DNA of 64,000 bases from Thermoanaerobaculia bacterium (GCA_017883205.1 JADGNZ010000022.1:1-64000), one strand, 5' to 3'. Counted from the stretch's first letter, positions 15,875-24,446 are shown. The notes: generated by a model from the letters alone, not told the origin. Numbers and translations: made by a program.

Positions 15875-16975
15875 ATGCCAAAACCTCGAACCACCGCACC
15901 AAGTATCGCCACCCAGGGCTTCCCCAAGCTCGATCTCCCGATCACGCCGCCCTATCCGCCGATGGAGGCGAAGCGAGCCGACAAGATTCCTGCCGGCGAC
16001 ACCTGGCAGTTCGAGCCGAAGTGGGATGGGTTCCGCGCCGTCGTGTTCAAGAGCGGCGACGACGTCGTCATCCAGTCGAAGGCAGGCCAGCCGCTCGGAC
16101 GCTACTTCCCCGAGGTTGTGGAGGCGGTGCGTGGGCTGAAACAAAAAGAGCTCGTGCTCGACGGCGAGATCGTTATCTCGGTTGGTGGACGGCTTTCGTT
16201 CGACCACCTGCTTCAGCGCATTCATCCCGCGGAGTCGCGCGTTCGCAAACTCGCCGCGGAAACACCGGCGCACTATTTCGTTTTCGATCTGCTCGTGGCG
16301 AAAGGAAAATCGCTCATCGACAAGCCTGTCGAGGCGCGGCGCGAGCAACTGGAGCGTGTCTTCGAAAGTGTGCCGGAAGACTCGTTGGTCAGGCTCTCGC
16401 CCGCGACTACCGACCGCAAGATCGCCGGTGACTGGTTCAACAAGTTCACCAAAGCCGGACTCGATGGCGTCATGGCTAAGCGCCTCGGCGAGCCGTATCA
16501 CTCCGGCGACCGCGAAGGAATGGTGAAGGTCAAGCACCTCAAGACCGCCGACTGCGTCGTCGGCGGTTTCCGCTACGGCGAAGGAACGCAGACCGTCGGC
16601 TCGCTCCTCCTCGGCCTTTACGACTCCGAAGGACGGCTCGTTCACATCGGCCACACATCATCGATCCGCAAGGACGACCGTGCCGCGCTGACGAAACAGC
16701 TCGAAGCGCTGGGCGGCGAGAATCCGTTTGAGGTGCGTGTTCCCGGTGGGCCTTCGCGATGGGCAACGGAGAAGAGCGGCGAGTGGGAGCCGGTGAAGCC
16801 GCAGCTCGTTTGCGAAGTCGAATACGACTACTTCTCGCAGGGCCGGTTTCGTCACGGTTCGAAGTTCCTACGCTGGCGGCCGGAGAAGAAGCCGCGCCAG
16901 TGTCTGATAGAGCAGGTGACGGGAAACGATGAAGGCGGAAGGATGAACGATGAATGGGCGTTGATCGGCTCGTGA
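15875..16975 (+). CDS. ATP-dependent DNA ligase (LigD ligase-domain type)
   Basis: Seals DNA nicks using ATP. The adenylated lysine is K49 in FEPKWDGFRA (motif I). Further nucleotidyltransferase motifs are VLDGEIV (III), YFVFDLL (IIIa), LDGVMAKRLG (IV) and MVKVKHL (V). An OB-fold region (about residues 225-350; GLYDSEGRLVHIGHTS) completes the catalytic core. The length of 366 fits the isolated ligase module of LigD. It acts with the polymerase gene upstream. Its stop overlaps the preferred GTG start of the next gene by four bases. Confidence 0.92.
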   Translation: MPKPRTTAPSIATQGFPKLDLPITPPYPPMEAKRADKIPAGDTWQFEPKWDGFRAVVFKSGDDVVIQSKAGQPLGRYFPEVVEAVRGLKQKELVLDGEIVISVGGRLSFDHLLQRIHPAESRVRKLAAETPAHYFVFDLLVAKGKSLIDKPVEARREQLERVFESVPEDSLVRLSPATTDRKIAGDWFNKFTKAGLDGVMAKRLGEPYHSGDREGMVKVKHLKTADCVVGGFRYGEGTQTVGSLLLGLYDSEGRLVHIGHTSSIRKDDRAALTKQLEALGGENPFEVRVPGGPSRWATEKSGEWEPVKPQLVCEVEYDYFSQGRFRHGSKFLRWRPEKKPRQCLIEQVTGNDEGGRMNDEWALIGS

Positions 16976-18333
16976 TCCGACGACTCGTCCTTTTCCTTCT
17001 TTTGATCAGCGCCTCCGCGTTCGCACAGACGGTGCAGATCACCTCGAAACCGACTGCGCTCGTCTACGGCAATCTCTTCGTGCCGGTGCAGACGCGCGAG
17101 CCGGTGGTGCGCGTGGCGCTGTTCATCAATGGAGTGAAGTTCGGGGAGAAGCCCGGCGGATCGCTCGACTTTCCCGTGGTGATCGGCGACTACCTCCGGC
17201 GTCTGCGTTTTCGCGCGGTCGGCTACGACGCGCAGGGCAACATCGCCGGCGAAGACGAGATGGTCGTCAACGATCCGCGGCCTCCCTTCCGGATCCGGCT
17301 GCATGCCGGTCCCGGAAGGCTCGAAGCGAATGTCGTGAAGCCGGAGCAGCTCGCGATCTCGTCGGTCGATTTCCTGATCGGCGAGGAAAAGATCGGCAGC
17401 GCGAAGGCACCTCCGTACAACGCGGCGTACGATCCTGCCAAGTATCCGAACGCGGTCTACGCACGCGTGGTTGCACACGCGAGCGACGGCAGCGAGGCGA
17501 ACGACGTTCTCTTCTTCGGGACGAATCCGAGCGAGCAGGTGGACGTCGCGGTGCAACAGGTTCCTGTCTCGGTTGTGGGCGGCAATCGCGCGCCAAAGGC
17601 CGGCGAGCTGACTTTGCTCGACAACGGCGTGCCGCGGAAGATCGAGGCGCTCACGCCCGCCTCCGAACAGCCGCTGTACGTCATCCTGCTCATCGACTAC
17701 TCCGAATCGATGCTCGAAGAATTGCCGGTGGTGAAACTGGCCGCGCGACAGTTCGCGCAGAAGCTCCTGCGGCCGCAGGATCGAATCGCAGTCGTCGGCT
17801 TCAATCAGACGACGTTCTGGCTGACTTCGTTCACGAACGATTTCAACGCTGCCGCCGCATCCGTCGACCGCGTGAAACCAGCAGGTGAAACGCATCTCTA
17901 CGACACGGGCATCGAGATGTTGTACGAACTGCAGAAACAGCCCGGCCGGCACGCGCTCGTGATCCTCACAGACGGCGTCGATCAGGGAAGCCACTTCAAG
18001 CTCGATCACCTCGTTCACTACGCGCGTTACGCCGGCGTGCCGGTCTATCCGATCATCAAGAACAAGATGCTCACGCGCCTGATGCGCTTCGGAGTCGGAT
18101 ACCTCGAGGCGCGAAAGCTGGCCGCGATCGCACGCGACACCGGCGCCACGTACTTCATCATCAAAGGAGAGCGCGAACTGCCGGACGTCTACGCCAGACT
18201 GGCCGACGAACTGCGCAATCAATATCAGCTCGCGTTCTACTCCGACCTCTCGGTTCCCGATCAGTGGCACGCGCTGCGAATTTCATCGAGCGCCGGGCAG
18301 CAGTTGCGGATTCCTCTTGGATATTTTCCTTAG
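16972..18333 (+). CDS. Secreted VWFA-related protein (acidobacterial type)
   Basis: The GTG at 16972 forms a GTGA overlap with the ligase stop and gives an immediate signal peptide (IRRLVLFLLLISASAFA). An ATG at 16954 is the alternative. The 453-residue protein has an Ig-like N-terminal half and then a von Willebrand A domain with the metal site DYSES in LIDYSESMLEE and T/D positions in VILTDGVDQG. It belongs with the VWFA-related family that is expanded in Acidobacteriota. A periplasmic or surface adhesion or scaffolding role is probable. Coupling to a DNA ligase is odd and may be incidental. Confidence 0.85.
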   Translation: MIRRLVLFLLLISASAFAQTVQITSKPTALVYGNLFVPVQTREPVVRVALFINGVKFGEKPGGSLDFPVVIGDYLRRLRFRAVGYDAQGNIAGEDEMVVNDPRPPFRIRLHAGPGRLEANVVKPEQLAISSVDFLIGEEKIGSAKAPPYNAAYDPAKYPNAVYARVVAHASDGSEANDVLFFGTNPSEQVDVAVQQVPVSVVGGNRAPKAGELTLLDNGVPRKIEALTPASEQPLYVILLIDYSESMLEELPVVKLAARQFAQKLLRPQDRIAVVGFNQTTFWLTSFTNDFNAAAASVDRVKPAGETHLYDTGIEMLYELQKQPGRHALVILTDGVDQGSHFKLDHLVHYARYAGVPVYPIIKNKMLTRLMRFGVGYLEARKLAAIARDTGATYFIIKGERELPDVYARLADELRNQYQLAFYSDLSVPDQWHALRISSSAGQQLRIPLGYFP

Positions 18334-18354
18334 AACCTCTTTGGTTCGAGACTT

Positions 18355-18954
18355 TCAGCGAGCTGCTTCAAGCTCTGCCGCATCCGAACGAAGCGACGGC
18401 GCCAACCACGTGTACGGCGCAACCTGCAGCAACCCCGCTTTCTCGAAGAGCTTGCGGTACCAGATCGCTGGGCGGCGGATCATGCCGTTGAGATCGCCGA
18501 TGATGTCGTCATCGGCGGTGAGCACTTCGAGGAAAAGAACGCCGCCGGCGAGGCGGACGAGCTCGGGCAGACCGGCGCGAATCTCATCATCGGCGACGTA
18601 GTGCAGTGCATCGGAGCAGACGACGAGATCGAATGGGCGCCGCAGCCGCGCGGACGCCAGCTCGCCGAACGCCGCCTTCCGGATGTTGCGCGATTCGCCG
18701 AAGCGCTCGACAGCGTAGCCGCTCGGATCGAGGCCGAGGTATTTCGCTTTCGGACGGAGATCAGCGAGATGTGGTTGCCACGCTCCTTCACCACAACCGA
18801 CGTCAAGCACCGATCGAAGAGGATGGCGGATGAAGTACTCGCACGCCGCGACGGCGAGCGCAACCTTTCGCCTGACTTCATCGCGGCTGCTGACGCGGTT
18901 GCGGCCGCGGTACCAGTGGTCGAAATAGGCGCGGTCGTACCGCTTCGTGGTCAT
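18355..18954 (-). CDS. SAM-dependent methyltransferase
   Basis: The 199-residue class I methyltransferase has motif I LDVGCGEGAW, an acidic motif II in YLGLDPSGY and the later VVCSDALHYVAD. Starting at ATG 18954 (MTTKRYDRAYFDHWYRG) fits small-molecule or protein methyltransferases of the Methyltransf_11/23 type. The longer in-frame start reads promoter DNA. It converges with the VWFA gene (21 bp apart) and diverges from the MarR gene. The substrate is unknown. Confidence 0.8.
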   Translation of the reverse strand: MTTKRYDRAYFDHWYRGRNRVSSRDEVRRKVALAVAACEYFIRHPLRSVLDVGCGEGAWQPHLADLRPKAKYLGLDPSGYAVERFGESRNIRKAAFGELASARLRRPFDLVVCSDALHYVADDEIRAGLPELVRLAGGVLFLEVLTADDDIIGDLNGMIRRPAIWYRKLFEKAGLLQVAPYTWLAPSLRSDAAELEAAR

Positions 18955-19040
18955 GTCGATTCCCGTCCAAAGCCGAGCGATTATGGAACACCACCTGAGG
19001 GTAGCAGTTTCATGCGATCCCAAGTATGGTTGCATTCATC

Positions 19041-19565
19041 ATGAGTGACAGCGCACGCATCCTCGACGCCATCCGCCGCCTCGTGCGGCACCTTCGTCTG
19101 GCCGATCGCGCGGCGCAGAGCGAGTTGGGAATCTCGGGCGCGCAGCTCTTCGTGCTCGCCGAACTGGGGAAAACGCCCGCGCTCTCGCTGAACGAAGTTG
19201 CCGCGTTGACCCGCACCGATCAGAGCTCCGTGTCGGTCGTCGTCAGTCGCCTCGTGGAGGCAGGACTGATCACGCGCGCGCGCGATACGCGCGACGCGCG
19301 GCGCCTCGTGCTCGATCTCACTCCGAGCGGACGCGCGGTCCTGGATCGGGCGCCGGCGGTGCCGCAGGAACAGATGCTGCTCGCGATGGATCGTCTTCCC
19401 TCCGCGGAGCGCAAGCATTTTGCTGACTTGCTCACCGCGCTGGTCGAGGAGCTTGGTGTCGATCCCGGGCCGGCGCCGATGCTCTTTGAAGATGACCGAA
19501 AGAACAGGAAGCGCAGCGAGCGTGCCGGAAGAACCGCGAAAGGTGAGGATGAAGCGGCGAAGTGA
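19041..19565 (+). CDS. MarR-family transcription regulator
   Basis: The 174-residue winged-helix regulator shows the MarR DNA-binding core: LSLNEVAALTRTDQSSVSVVVSRLVEAGLITRARDTRDARRLVLDLTPSGRAVL. It usually binds as a dimer and releases DNA on binding a ligand. The C-terminal ~25 residues are basic (RKNRKRSERAGRTAKGEDEAAK) and overlap the start of the CLC gene by 17 bases, so the two are translationally linked. The likely target is its own operon including the CLC gene. Confidence 0.85.
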   Translation: MSDSARILDAIRRLVRHLRLADRAAQSELGISGAQLFVLAELGKTPALSLNEVAALTRTDQSSVSVVVSRLVEAGLITRARDTRDARRLVLDLTPSGRAVLDRAPAVPQEQMLLAMDRLPSAERKHFADLLTALVEELGVDPGPAPMLFEDDRKNRKRSERAGRTAKGEDEAAK

Positions 19566-21327
19566 CCTGAATATCGAAGTGGCCGCGACGCAAACAGATA
19601 TGAAGAAGACCTCGAGGGGCGACTTTTCGGCCGATCAGCGATTGCTTCAGCTCTCCGCGATTTCCATCGCCATCGGTGCCGTCGGTGCGGTCGTGGCCGT
19701 ATTACTCCTGAAGCTCATCGCCTGGTTCACGAATCTCTTCTTCTATCTACAGTTCTCGCTGACGCCCCGAACCCCTGCAGGAAGCCCCCTCGGACTTTGG
19801 ATGATCGTCGTCCCGGTGATTGGCGGTCTGATCATCGGTTTGATGGCCCGTTATGGCTCCGAGAAGATTCGCGGCCATGGCATTCCGGAAGCTCTCGAGG
19901 CCATTCTCTTCGGGAAGAGTCTCATGTCGCTGAAGGTAGCGATACTCAAACCTCTGTCATCTGCGATCTCGATCGGATCGGGGGGACCCTTCGGCGCTGA
20001 AGGCCCCATCATCATGACCGGTGGCGCAATCGGATCCCTCGTCGCGCAGAGGTTTCATCTGTCGTCCGCTGAACGAAAGACCTTGCTTGTGGCGGGAGCG
20101 GCGGCTGGAATGTCCGCGACGTTTGCCGCGCCAATTGCGGCTGTATTACTTGCCGTGGAGCTCCTGCTCTTCGAGTGGAAACCCCGGAGCCTGATTCCGG
20201 TGGCACTGGCCAGCGCAGTGGCCGCGGCGATGCGTGTGCATCTCCTCGGAGCGGGCCCTCTCTTCCCCGTGGCGGCTCATGGCATCGTCGAGTGGCCTGG
20301 ATTGCTCGCGGCCGTTGTGGTCGGCCTGGTCGCTGGCGCGTTTTCCTCGGGACTCAGCACCCTGCTCTACGCGCTCGAAGATGCGTTCGAACATTTGCCG
20401 CTGCACTGGATGTGGCGTCCGGCAGTAGGCGGATTGGTCGTTGGAATCGGAGGTTACTTCCAGCCAAGGACCCTGGGAGTGGGCTACGACCTTATTGGCG
20501 ATCTGCTTCTGGGGCACTTAGCCGTTTCGATCGTTCTGGCGCTACTCCTCGTGAAGTGCGGGATCTGGCTCGTCTCTCTAGCTTCCGGGACCTCGGGCGG
20601 AGTCCTTGCTCCACTCTTGATCATGGGATGCGGACTGGGGGCAGTCGAGGCGATCCTGCTGCCTTCCTCCGGGAGCGCCTCACTCTGGCCGTTGGTCAGT
20701 ATGGCCGCGGTCCTGGGAGGAATGATGCGCGCCCCATTTACCGCTGTGATTTTTGCGCTCGAGCTGACGCATGACGTGGACTCGTTGCCTCCTCTGCTCA
20801 TCGCAGCGGTGGTCGCGTACGGATTCACCGTACTCGTGATGAAGCGCTCCATTCTCACCGAGAAGGTCGCTCGCAGGGGTTACGACATCTTCCGGGAGTA
20901 CACGGTCGATCCGCTGGAAACGTACAGGGTTTCGGAAGCGATGACGGAATCGGTCCTGACGATTCCGGGATCATTTCCAGCGAGCCAGATTTACGAGCGG
21001 TACTTTTCATCGAGCCAGAAGCACCGTGGATTTCCGGTGGTGGACGCGAATGAGAAGCTTCTCGGGATCTTGACGATCTCCGATGTCATGGAGATGTCAA
21101 TCTCAGCGCCCGACGCCGCCCTGACTGCCCGCGACCTGATTCGACTCGATCCGATCGTCGCCCACCCTGAAGAGACATGTCGGGAGGCGGCCGAGCGCAT
21201 GGCGGAATCAGGGATCGGACGGCTGCCGGTTCTGTCGGGTGGGAAACTCATCGGCATCATCACGCGCAGCGATTTGCTAAAGCCTCGGCTTCTTCGCTTC
21301 GAAGAGGAGCGCAGGACCCCTCGTTAG
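19549..21327 (+). CDS. CLC-family chloride channel/transporter with CBS pair
   Basis: ATG 19549 (ribosome site AAAGGTGAGG) gives 592 residues. The membrane core has the CLC anion-site motifs GSGGP (143-147), GAEGP with gating glutamate E151, and SGGVLAPLL. The C-terminal ~150 residues form two CBS domains (SEAMTESVLTIPG and ARDLIRLDPIVAHPEE). Aligned with E. coli ClC, E202 is kept but the internal proton glutamate E203 is leucine (L205 here). That fits a channel or an altered exchanger rather than a standard 2Cl-/H+ antiporter. ATG 19600 is an alternative start. Confidence 0.88.
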   Translation: MKRRSDLNIEVAATQTDMKKTSRGDFSADQRLLQLSAISIAIGAVGAVVAVLLLKLIAWFTNLFFYLQFSLTPRTPAGSPLGLWMIVVPVIGGLIIGLMARYGSEKIRGHGIPEALEAILFGKSLMSLKVAILKPLSSAISIGSGGPFGAEGPIIMTGGAIGSLVAQRFHLSSAERKTLLVAGAAAGMSATFAAPIAAVLLAVELLLFEWKPRSLIPVALASAVAAAMRVHLLGAGPLFPVAAHGIVEWPGLLAAVVVGLVAGAFSSGLSTLLYALEDAFEHLPLHWMWRPAVGGLVVGIGGYFQPRTLGVGYDLIGDLLLGHLAVSIVLALLLVKCGIWLVSLASGTSGGVLAPLLIMGCGLGAVEAILLPSSGSASLWPLVSMAAVLGGMMRAPFTAVIFALELTHDVDSLPPLLIAAVVAYGFTVLVMKRSILTEKVARRGYDIFREYTVDPLETYRVSEAMTESVLTIPGSFPASQIYERYFSSSQKHRGFPVVDANEKLLGILTISDVMEMSISAPDAALTARDLIRLDPIVAHPEETCREAAERMAESGIGRLPVLSGGKLIGIITRSDLLKPRLLRFEEERRTPR

Positions 21328-21419
21328 CCAGCCGGCATGTTGACGCGTAGCGAACTGCTCAGCACCCGCGCGCAACGCTTGGAAGAAGAACCGCGCTGAC
21401 GTACTCTTCCTCCTAGACC

Positions 21420-21547
21420 GCATTTCTCACACACTTGGTTCAGCTCCTTGCTACAGCTCCTTGCTACACCTCCTTGCTACACCTCTTCCTTTTTCTTCGC
21501 AGTGCTTTCCGATCGAAAGAGTTTGGATAAAAGTGTGAGAAAGCGGG
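21420..21547. repeat. Flank of array B: inverted CGCATTTCTCACAC element and 15-bp repeats
   Basis: GCATTTCTCACACACTTGG (21420-21438) faces its near-complement AAGTGTGAGAAAGCGGG (21531-21547). Between them are three 15-bp tandem copies built on CTCCTTGCTACA (about 21441-21486). The same 19-base flank, 17 of 19 identical, recurs beside array C at 42661. The stretch lies in the gene-free interval 21328-22208. Confidence 0.75.
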
Positions 21548-21667
21548 CTAATGACTCACCGGCGAGCCGGGAAGCGGCAAACGGACGTCACGAAGCGATC
21601 ACGCACCTTCGAGAACGGCAGCTTGACGTCACGGCAACCGGGCAACCGCGTCGCCATCCTCGTCCCG

Positions 21668-22024
21668 CGAGTGCGGAGTCAGACTCTTCGAGTCCGGACT
21701 TAGAACCGATGAGTCGGTACTCACACTTATTGAGTCGGTACCCACATCGTCTGAGTCCTTACTCACGTCCGATGAGTCGGTACTCACATCTCGTGAGTCG
21801 GTACTCAAGTGACGTGAGTACGGACTCACAACGTTTGAGTCGGTACTCACATTTTGTGAGTCCGCACTCATATTCTTTGAGTCGCGACTCACATTCTTTG
21901 AGTCCGTACTCAAGTTCTTTGAGCCCGTACTCAAGTTCGGTGAGTCCGTACTCAAATTCGGTGAGTCCGTACTCAAGTTCGGTGAGTCGGTACTCATATT
22001 TTTTGAGTCGGTACTCAAATTTAA
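21668..22024. repeat. Dyad array B: 17 units of exactly 21 bp
   Basis: Fifteen canonical units start at 21710 and repeat every 21 bp without a single indel to 22024; two decayed units precede them. Each unit is TGAGT-4 bases-ACTCA plus a 7-base linker, most often TGAGTCGGTACTCA. The 5-base arms are nearly invariant, while the central four bases (CGGT, CCTT, ACGG, CCGC, CGCG, CCGT) and the linkers vary. Because 21 is divisible by three, both strands are open and appear to encode heptapeptide repeats; I regard these frames as artefacts. The array lies between two convergent genes. The remainder up to 22208 has no recognisable feature. Confidence 0.95.
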
Positions 22025-22208
22025 AATCGACCGAGGGGCCGTCGGAGGGTCAGAATCATCTGATTTTGGCAGAAAACGGGCCGAAATCGATGGAGTGGTG
22101 CCGTAACTAAACTCAGTTATTCCAGCGAGCGCTATTTTATCGCCCATCGATGGGTAGCAGCTAGCGGATTCGAGGTCAGTGGATTCAGAGACTCGTGGAT
22201 TGAATCCA

Positions 22209-23525
22209 CTACACGCCCACCTGCCGTTGCCACTCCTCCGTCCCGCCTTGCACGTTGCGCACGTTGGTGAAGCCGGCGCGGGCGAGGAGGCTGCTGGCGA
22301 TCGACGAGCGGTAGCCTCCGGCGCAGATCACGGCCAGGGGATGCTCGCGGTCGATCTCGCTGAAGCGTTCGGGAAGCTCGTCGAGAGGGATGTTCTTCGC
22401 GCCGGGGATGTGACACTCCGCAAACTCGCCGCGGCGGCGAACGTCGAGGATGGCGGGCGACTGGTCGCGCAGCTCTTGCACCGTGAGTTGCGCGAGTGGC
22501 GTGGTTGGGTAATCGTCCATCGCGGCGATGTATCCGGCCACACGCTCGATGCCGACGCGCGCCAGGCGGATCACCGCTTGTGCGGCGGAGTTCGCATCGT
22601 CCGCGACGATGACGATCGGCGCGTCGAATGGCAGCAACGCACCACACCACGTCGCGAAACTTCCATCGAGCCCGATGTTGACCGCGCCATCGATGTGCCG
22701 CGCACCGAAAGCGCCGGCATCACGCACGTCGAGGATCAGCGCGCCGGAAGGCAGCGTATCGGCGGTGAGCAGCGCTGGTCCTTCGTCGCTCAACGAAGAT
22801 GGTCCGACGCGATTCAGTTCGGCGTCGTGAGGAAAATAGCGCGGAGGTGCAGCCAGGCCTGAGGTCAGCTCCTGAATGAGCTCCTCGCGTGGCATCGGCC
22901 GCAGCGCCCAATTCAGCTTCCGCTGCATGCCGATCGTCGATGTCAGCTCCTTCGACATGTTCCGGCCGCATGCTGATCCGGCTCCGTGCGCGGGCCAGAC
23001 TTCGACATCATCGGGCAGCGTCAGGATCTTCGTGTGGAGCGAGTCGTAGAGCATCGAGGCCATCTCTTCGGACGTATGCCCGCGTGCGCCGGCGAGATCG
23101 GGCCACCCGACGTCGCCGATGAAAAGCGTGTCGCCTGTGAGCAGTTTCGATGGATGCCCCTCCTCGGATACCAGCCACGAAATTGATTCCGGCGTGTGGC
23201 CGGGCGTCTCGATCGCGCGCAGTTCGACGTGGCCGATGCGAAGCACGTCGCCGTCGCGCACGGCGCGGTGCGGGAACGCAGCGTTCGCCCGTGCGCCGAA
23301 CACGATCTCCGCGCCGCTGCGCTCAGCCAGCTCCCTGTGTCCGCTGACAAAGTCGGCGTGAAGGTGCGTCTCGAGGACGTGGCGAATGACCACGCCGAGT
23401 GTCTTCGCGGCGTCGAGATACTGATCGACATCGCGCTGCGGATCGACGACGACAGCCTCACCGCCATCCGCGATCAGGTACGACGCGTGCGCCAGGCATC
23501 CGAGGTAGAACTGGTGAAAGTGCAT
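22209..23525 (-). CDS. Metallo-beta-lactamase fold protein with two rhodanese domains
   Basis: The N-terminal domain (about residues 1-225) is an ETHE1-like metallo-beta-lactamase fold with THLHADFVSGH, GHTPES and GDTLFIGDVG, probably a persulfide dioxygenase or related sulfur hydrolase. Two rhodanese modules follow (about 255-345 and 350-438). The second has the catalytic cysteine in AVICAGGYRS. The first has IVIVADDAN at that place and lacks it, so it is probably structural. ATG 23525 (MHFHQFYLGCLAH) matches the family start. A role in sulfide or glutathione-persulfide detoxification is inferred. Confidence 0.88.
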   Translation of the reverse strand: MHFHQFYLGCLAHASYLIADGGEAVVVDPQRDVDQYLDAAKTLGVVIRHVLETHLHADFVSGHRELAERSGAEIVFGARANAAFPHRAVRDGDVLRIGHVELRAIETPGHTPESISWLVSEEGHPSKLLTGDTLFIGDVGWPDLAGARGHTSEEMASMLYDSLHTKILTLPDDVEVWPAHGAGSACGRNMSKELTSTIGMQRKLNWALRPMPREELIQELTSGLAAPPRYFPHDAELNRVGPSSLSDEGPALLTADTLPSGALILDVRDAGAFGARHIDGAVNIGLDGSFATWCGALLPFDAPIVIVADDANSAAQAVIRLARVGIERVAGYIAAMDDYPTTPLAQLTVQELRDQSPAILDVRRRGEFAECHIPGAKNIPLDELPERFSEIDREHPLAVICAGGYRSSIASSLLARAGFTNVRNVQGGTEEWQRQVGV

Positions 23526-23570
23526 GTTGTGGTCGCGGGCTTTCGGGATGGTCGCGCGCAACCGCGATCA

Positions 23571-24206
23571 CTACCTCCACGTCATCTCATACGTGCAGTT
23601 CGAATCGCCGAGGGTCTGGCACTTGGTTTCGACGACGCTGGGATCGGTGCCGCCGTGGCGCAGGATCGACTCGAGATAGAAGCCGGCGGCGCTGGCGCAA
23701 AAGATGGGGCTATTGACCGCGTAGTCGCTGCAGATCATCCGGCCGCCGGTTGCCGTCTTCTCGAAACGCACATTGCCGAACTTCTGAAACTGATTGTGGA
23801 ACATGGCCTGATTCTCGAGGAACTTCAACAGCTCCGTGCTGTCGAGCGACTTGTAGACGCGTCCGATCCCCAACTCGGCCGAAGCCGCGCCGATCAATGC
23901 CAGCACGTTGGGATGCTTCTGCTTCAGCGTTTCGTAGATGGCGCGATCCAGCTCGATCAGCGATGCGAATTCGCACCAGCTCGATGCAAGCGGAGTCTTC
24001 GTGTAGCTGGCCGTCTTCGGGGAGAGCTTGGCGATAATGGCGGCGAATCCTTCCTCGCCCGCCACGTCGGAAAGAAACTGCTTGCGCCCGCCGAACATAA
24101 CGCCTTTGACTTTAGCGACATCGGGGTTGGGTCCGACGAGGACTTCCTTTCCTTCGAGTCGCGGAAGCGGAGCGGCGGGTCCTTTGCGTTGCATGAGCAG
24201 AGACAT
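23571..24206 (-). CDS. DUF2378/V4R-like ligand-sensor protein
   Basis: The 211-residue soluble protein carries KVKGVMFGGRKQFL near the N-terminus. It ends with a V4R-type signature, CQTLGDSNCTYEMTW, in which paired cysteines and GD are typical of small-molecule-binding V4R or heme-NO-binding-like folds. It resembles the family first described in myxobacteria (DUF2378). No output domain is attached. It is divergent from the TonB receptor gene across the palindromic spacer at 24.2-24.4 kb. The ligand and partner are unknown. Confidence 0.65.
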   Translation of the reverse strand: MSLLMQRKGPAAPLPRLEGKEVLVGPNPDVAKVKGVMFGGRKQFLSDVAGEEGFAAIIAKLSPKTASYTKTPLASSWCEFASLIELDRAIYETLKQKHPNVLALIGAASAELGIGRVYKSLDSTELLKFLENQAMFHNQFQKFGNVRFEKTATGGRMICSDYAVNSPIFCASAAGFYLESILRHGGTDPSVVETKCQTLGDSNCTYEMTWR

Positions 24207-24224
24207 GAGGTGATTCTATCGCGG

Positions 24225-24353
24225 GTGTTGGGGGGTGGGTTGTGGGGAGTGGGGGGTGGAATGGGTTTGTCGCGATTTGGATAAGAAGCGAATCAATCAT
24301 CGCGACCCCGCACGCTTTTCTCCAACTCCCCACCCCCAACACCCCACACCCCA
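24225..24353. repeat. Heptamer-type inverted repeat with inner palindrome
   Basis: A left arm of GGGTGTTGGGG-like units (24225-24260) faces a right arm of CCCCACCCCCAACACC units (24322-24353). Inside is an 8-bp inverted pair, GTCGCGAT (24270-24277) and ATCGCGAC (24300-24307). It fills the divergent spacer and ends directly before the -35 box of the receptor promoter. Confidence 0.7.
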
Positions 24354-24354
24354 C

Positions 24355-24383
24355 TTGACACGTCCCCGACACAGGCCTACATT
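24355..24383 (+). promoter_or_regulatory. Sigma-70-type promoter of the TonB receptor gene
   Basis: TTGACA at 24355-24360 and TACATT at 24378-24383 are separated by exactly 17 bp. Transcription should start near 24390, about 10 bp before the palindromic operator and about 55 bp before the receptor start. Confidence 0.7.
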
Positions 24384-24396
24384 GCGCCGACACAAC

Positions 24397-24415
24397 AAAC
24401 CGACCGGTCGGCTGG
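24397..24415. promoter_or_regulatory. Palindromic TetR-type operator
   Basis: The perfect 12-bp palindrome CCGACCGGTCGG (24400-24411) has the form of many TetR-family operators. Lying just past the predicted transcription start, it would act as a block to elongation or open-complex formation. A TetR gene is encoded at 31564-32196, after the operon that follows. The pairing of site and regulator is inference. Confidence 0.65.
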
Positions 24416-24446
24416 TAACTCGGTCCGATCATCACAGGAGATGCCG

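Noticed and set aside
21668-22024. Array B as a CRISPR array
   Set aside because: The conserved part is only 14 bp, the linkers are 7 bp, units are palindromic and no cas genes are present.
21448-22147. Long open frames on both strands encoding heptapeptide repeats (SRYSxxx and LSTDSxx)
   Set aside because: They arise because the 21-bp unit of array B is divisible by three. There is no ribosome site, no conserved domain, and the sister arrays with 20-, 22- or 43-bp units have no such frames.
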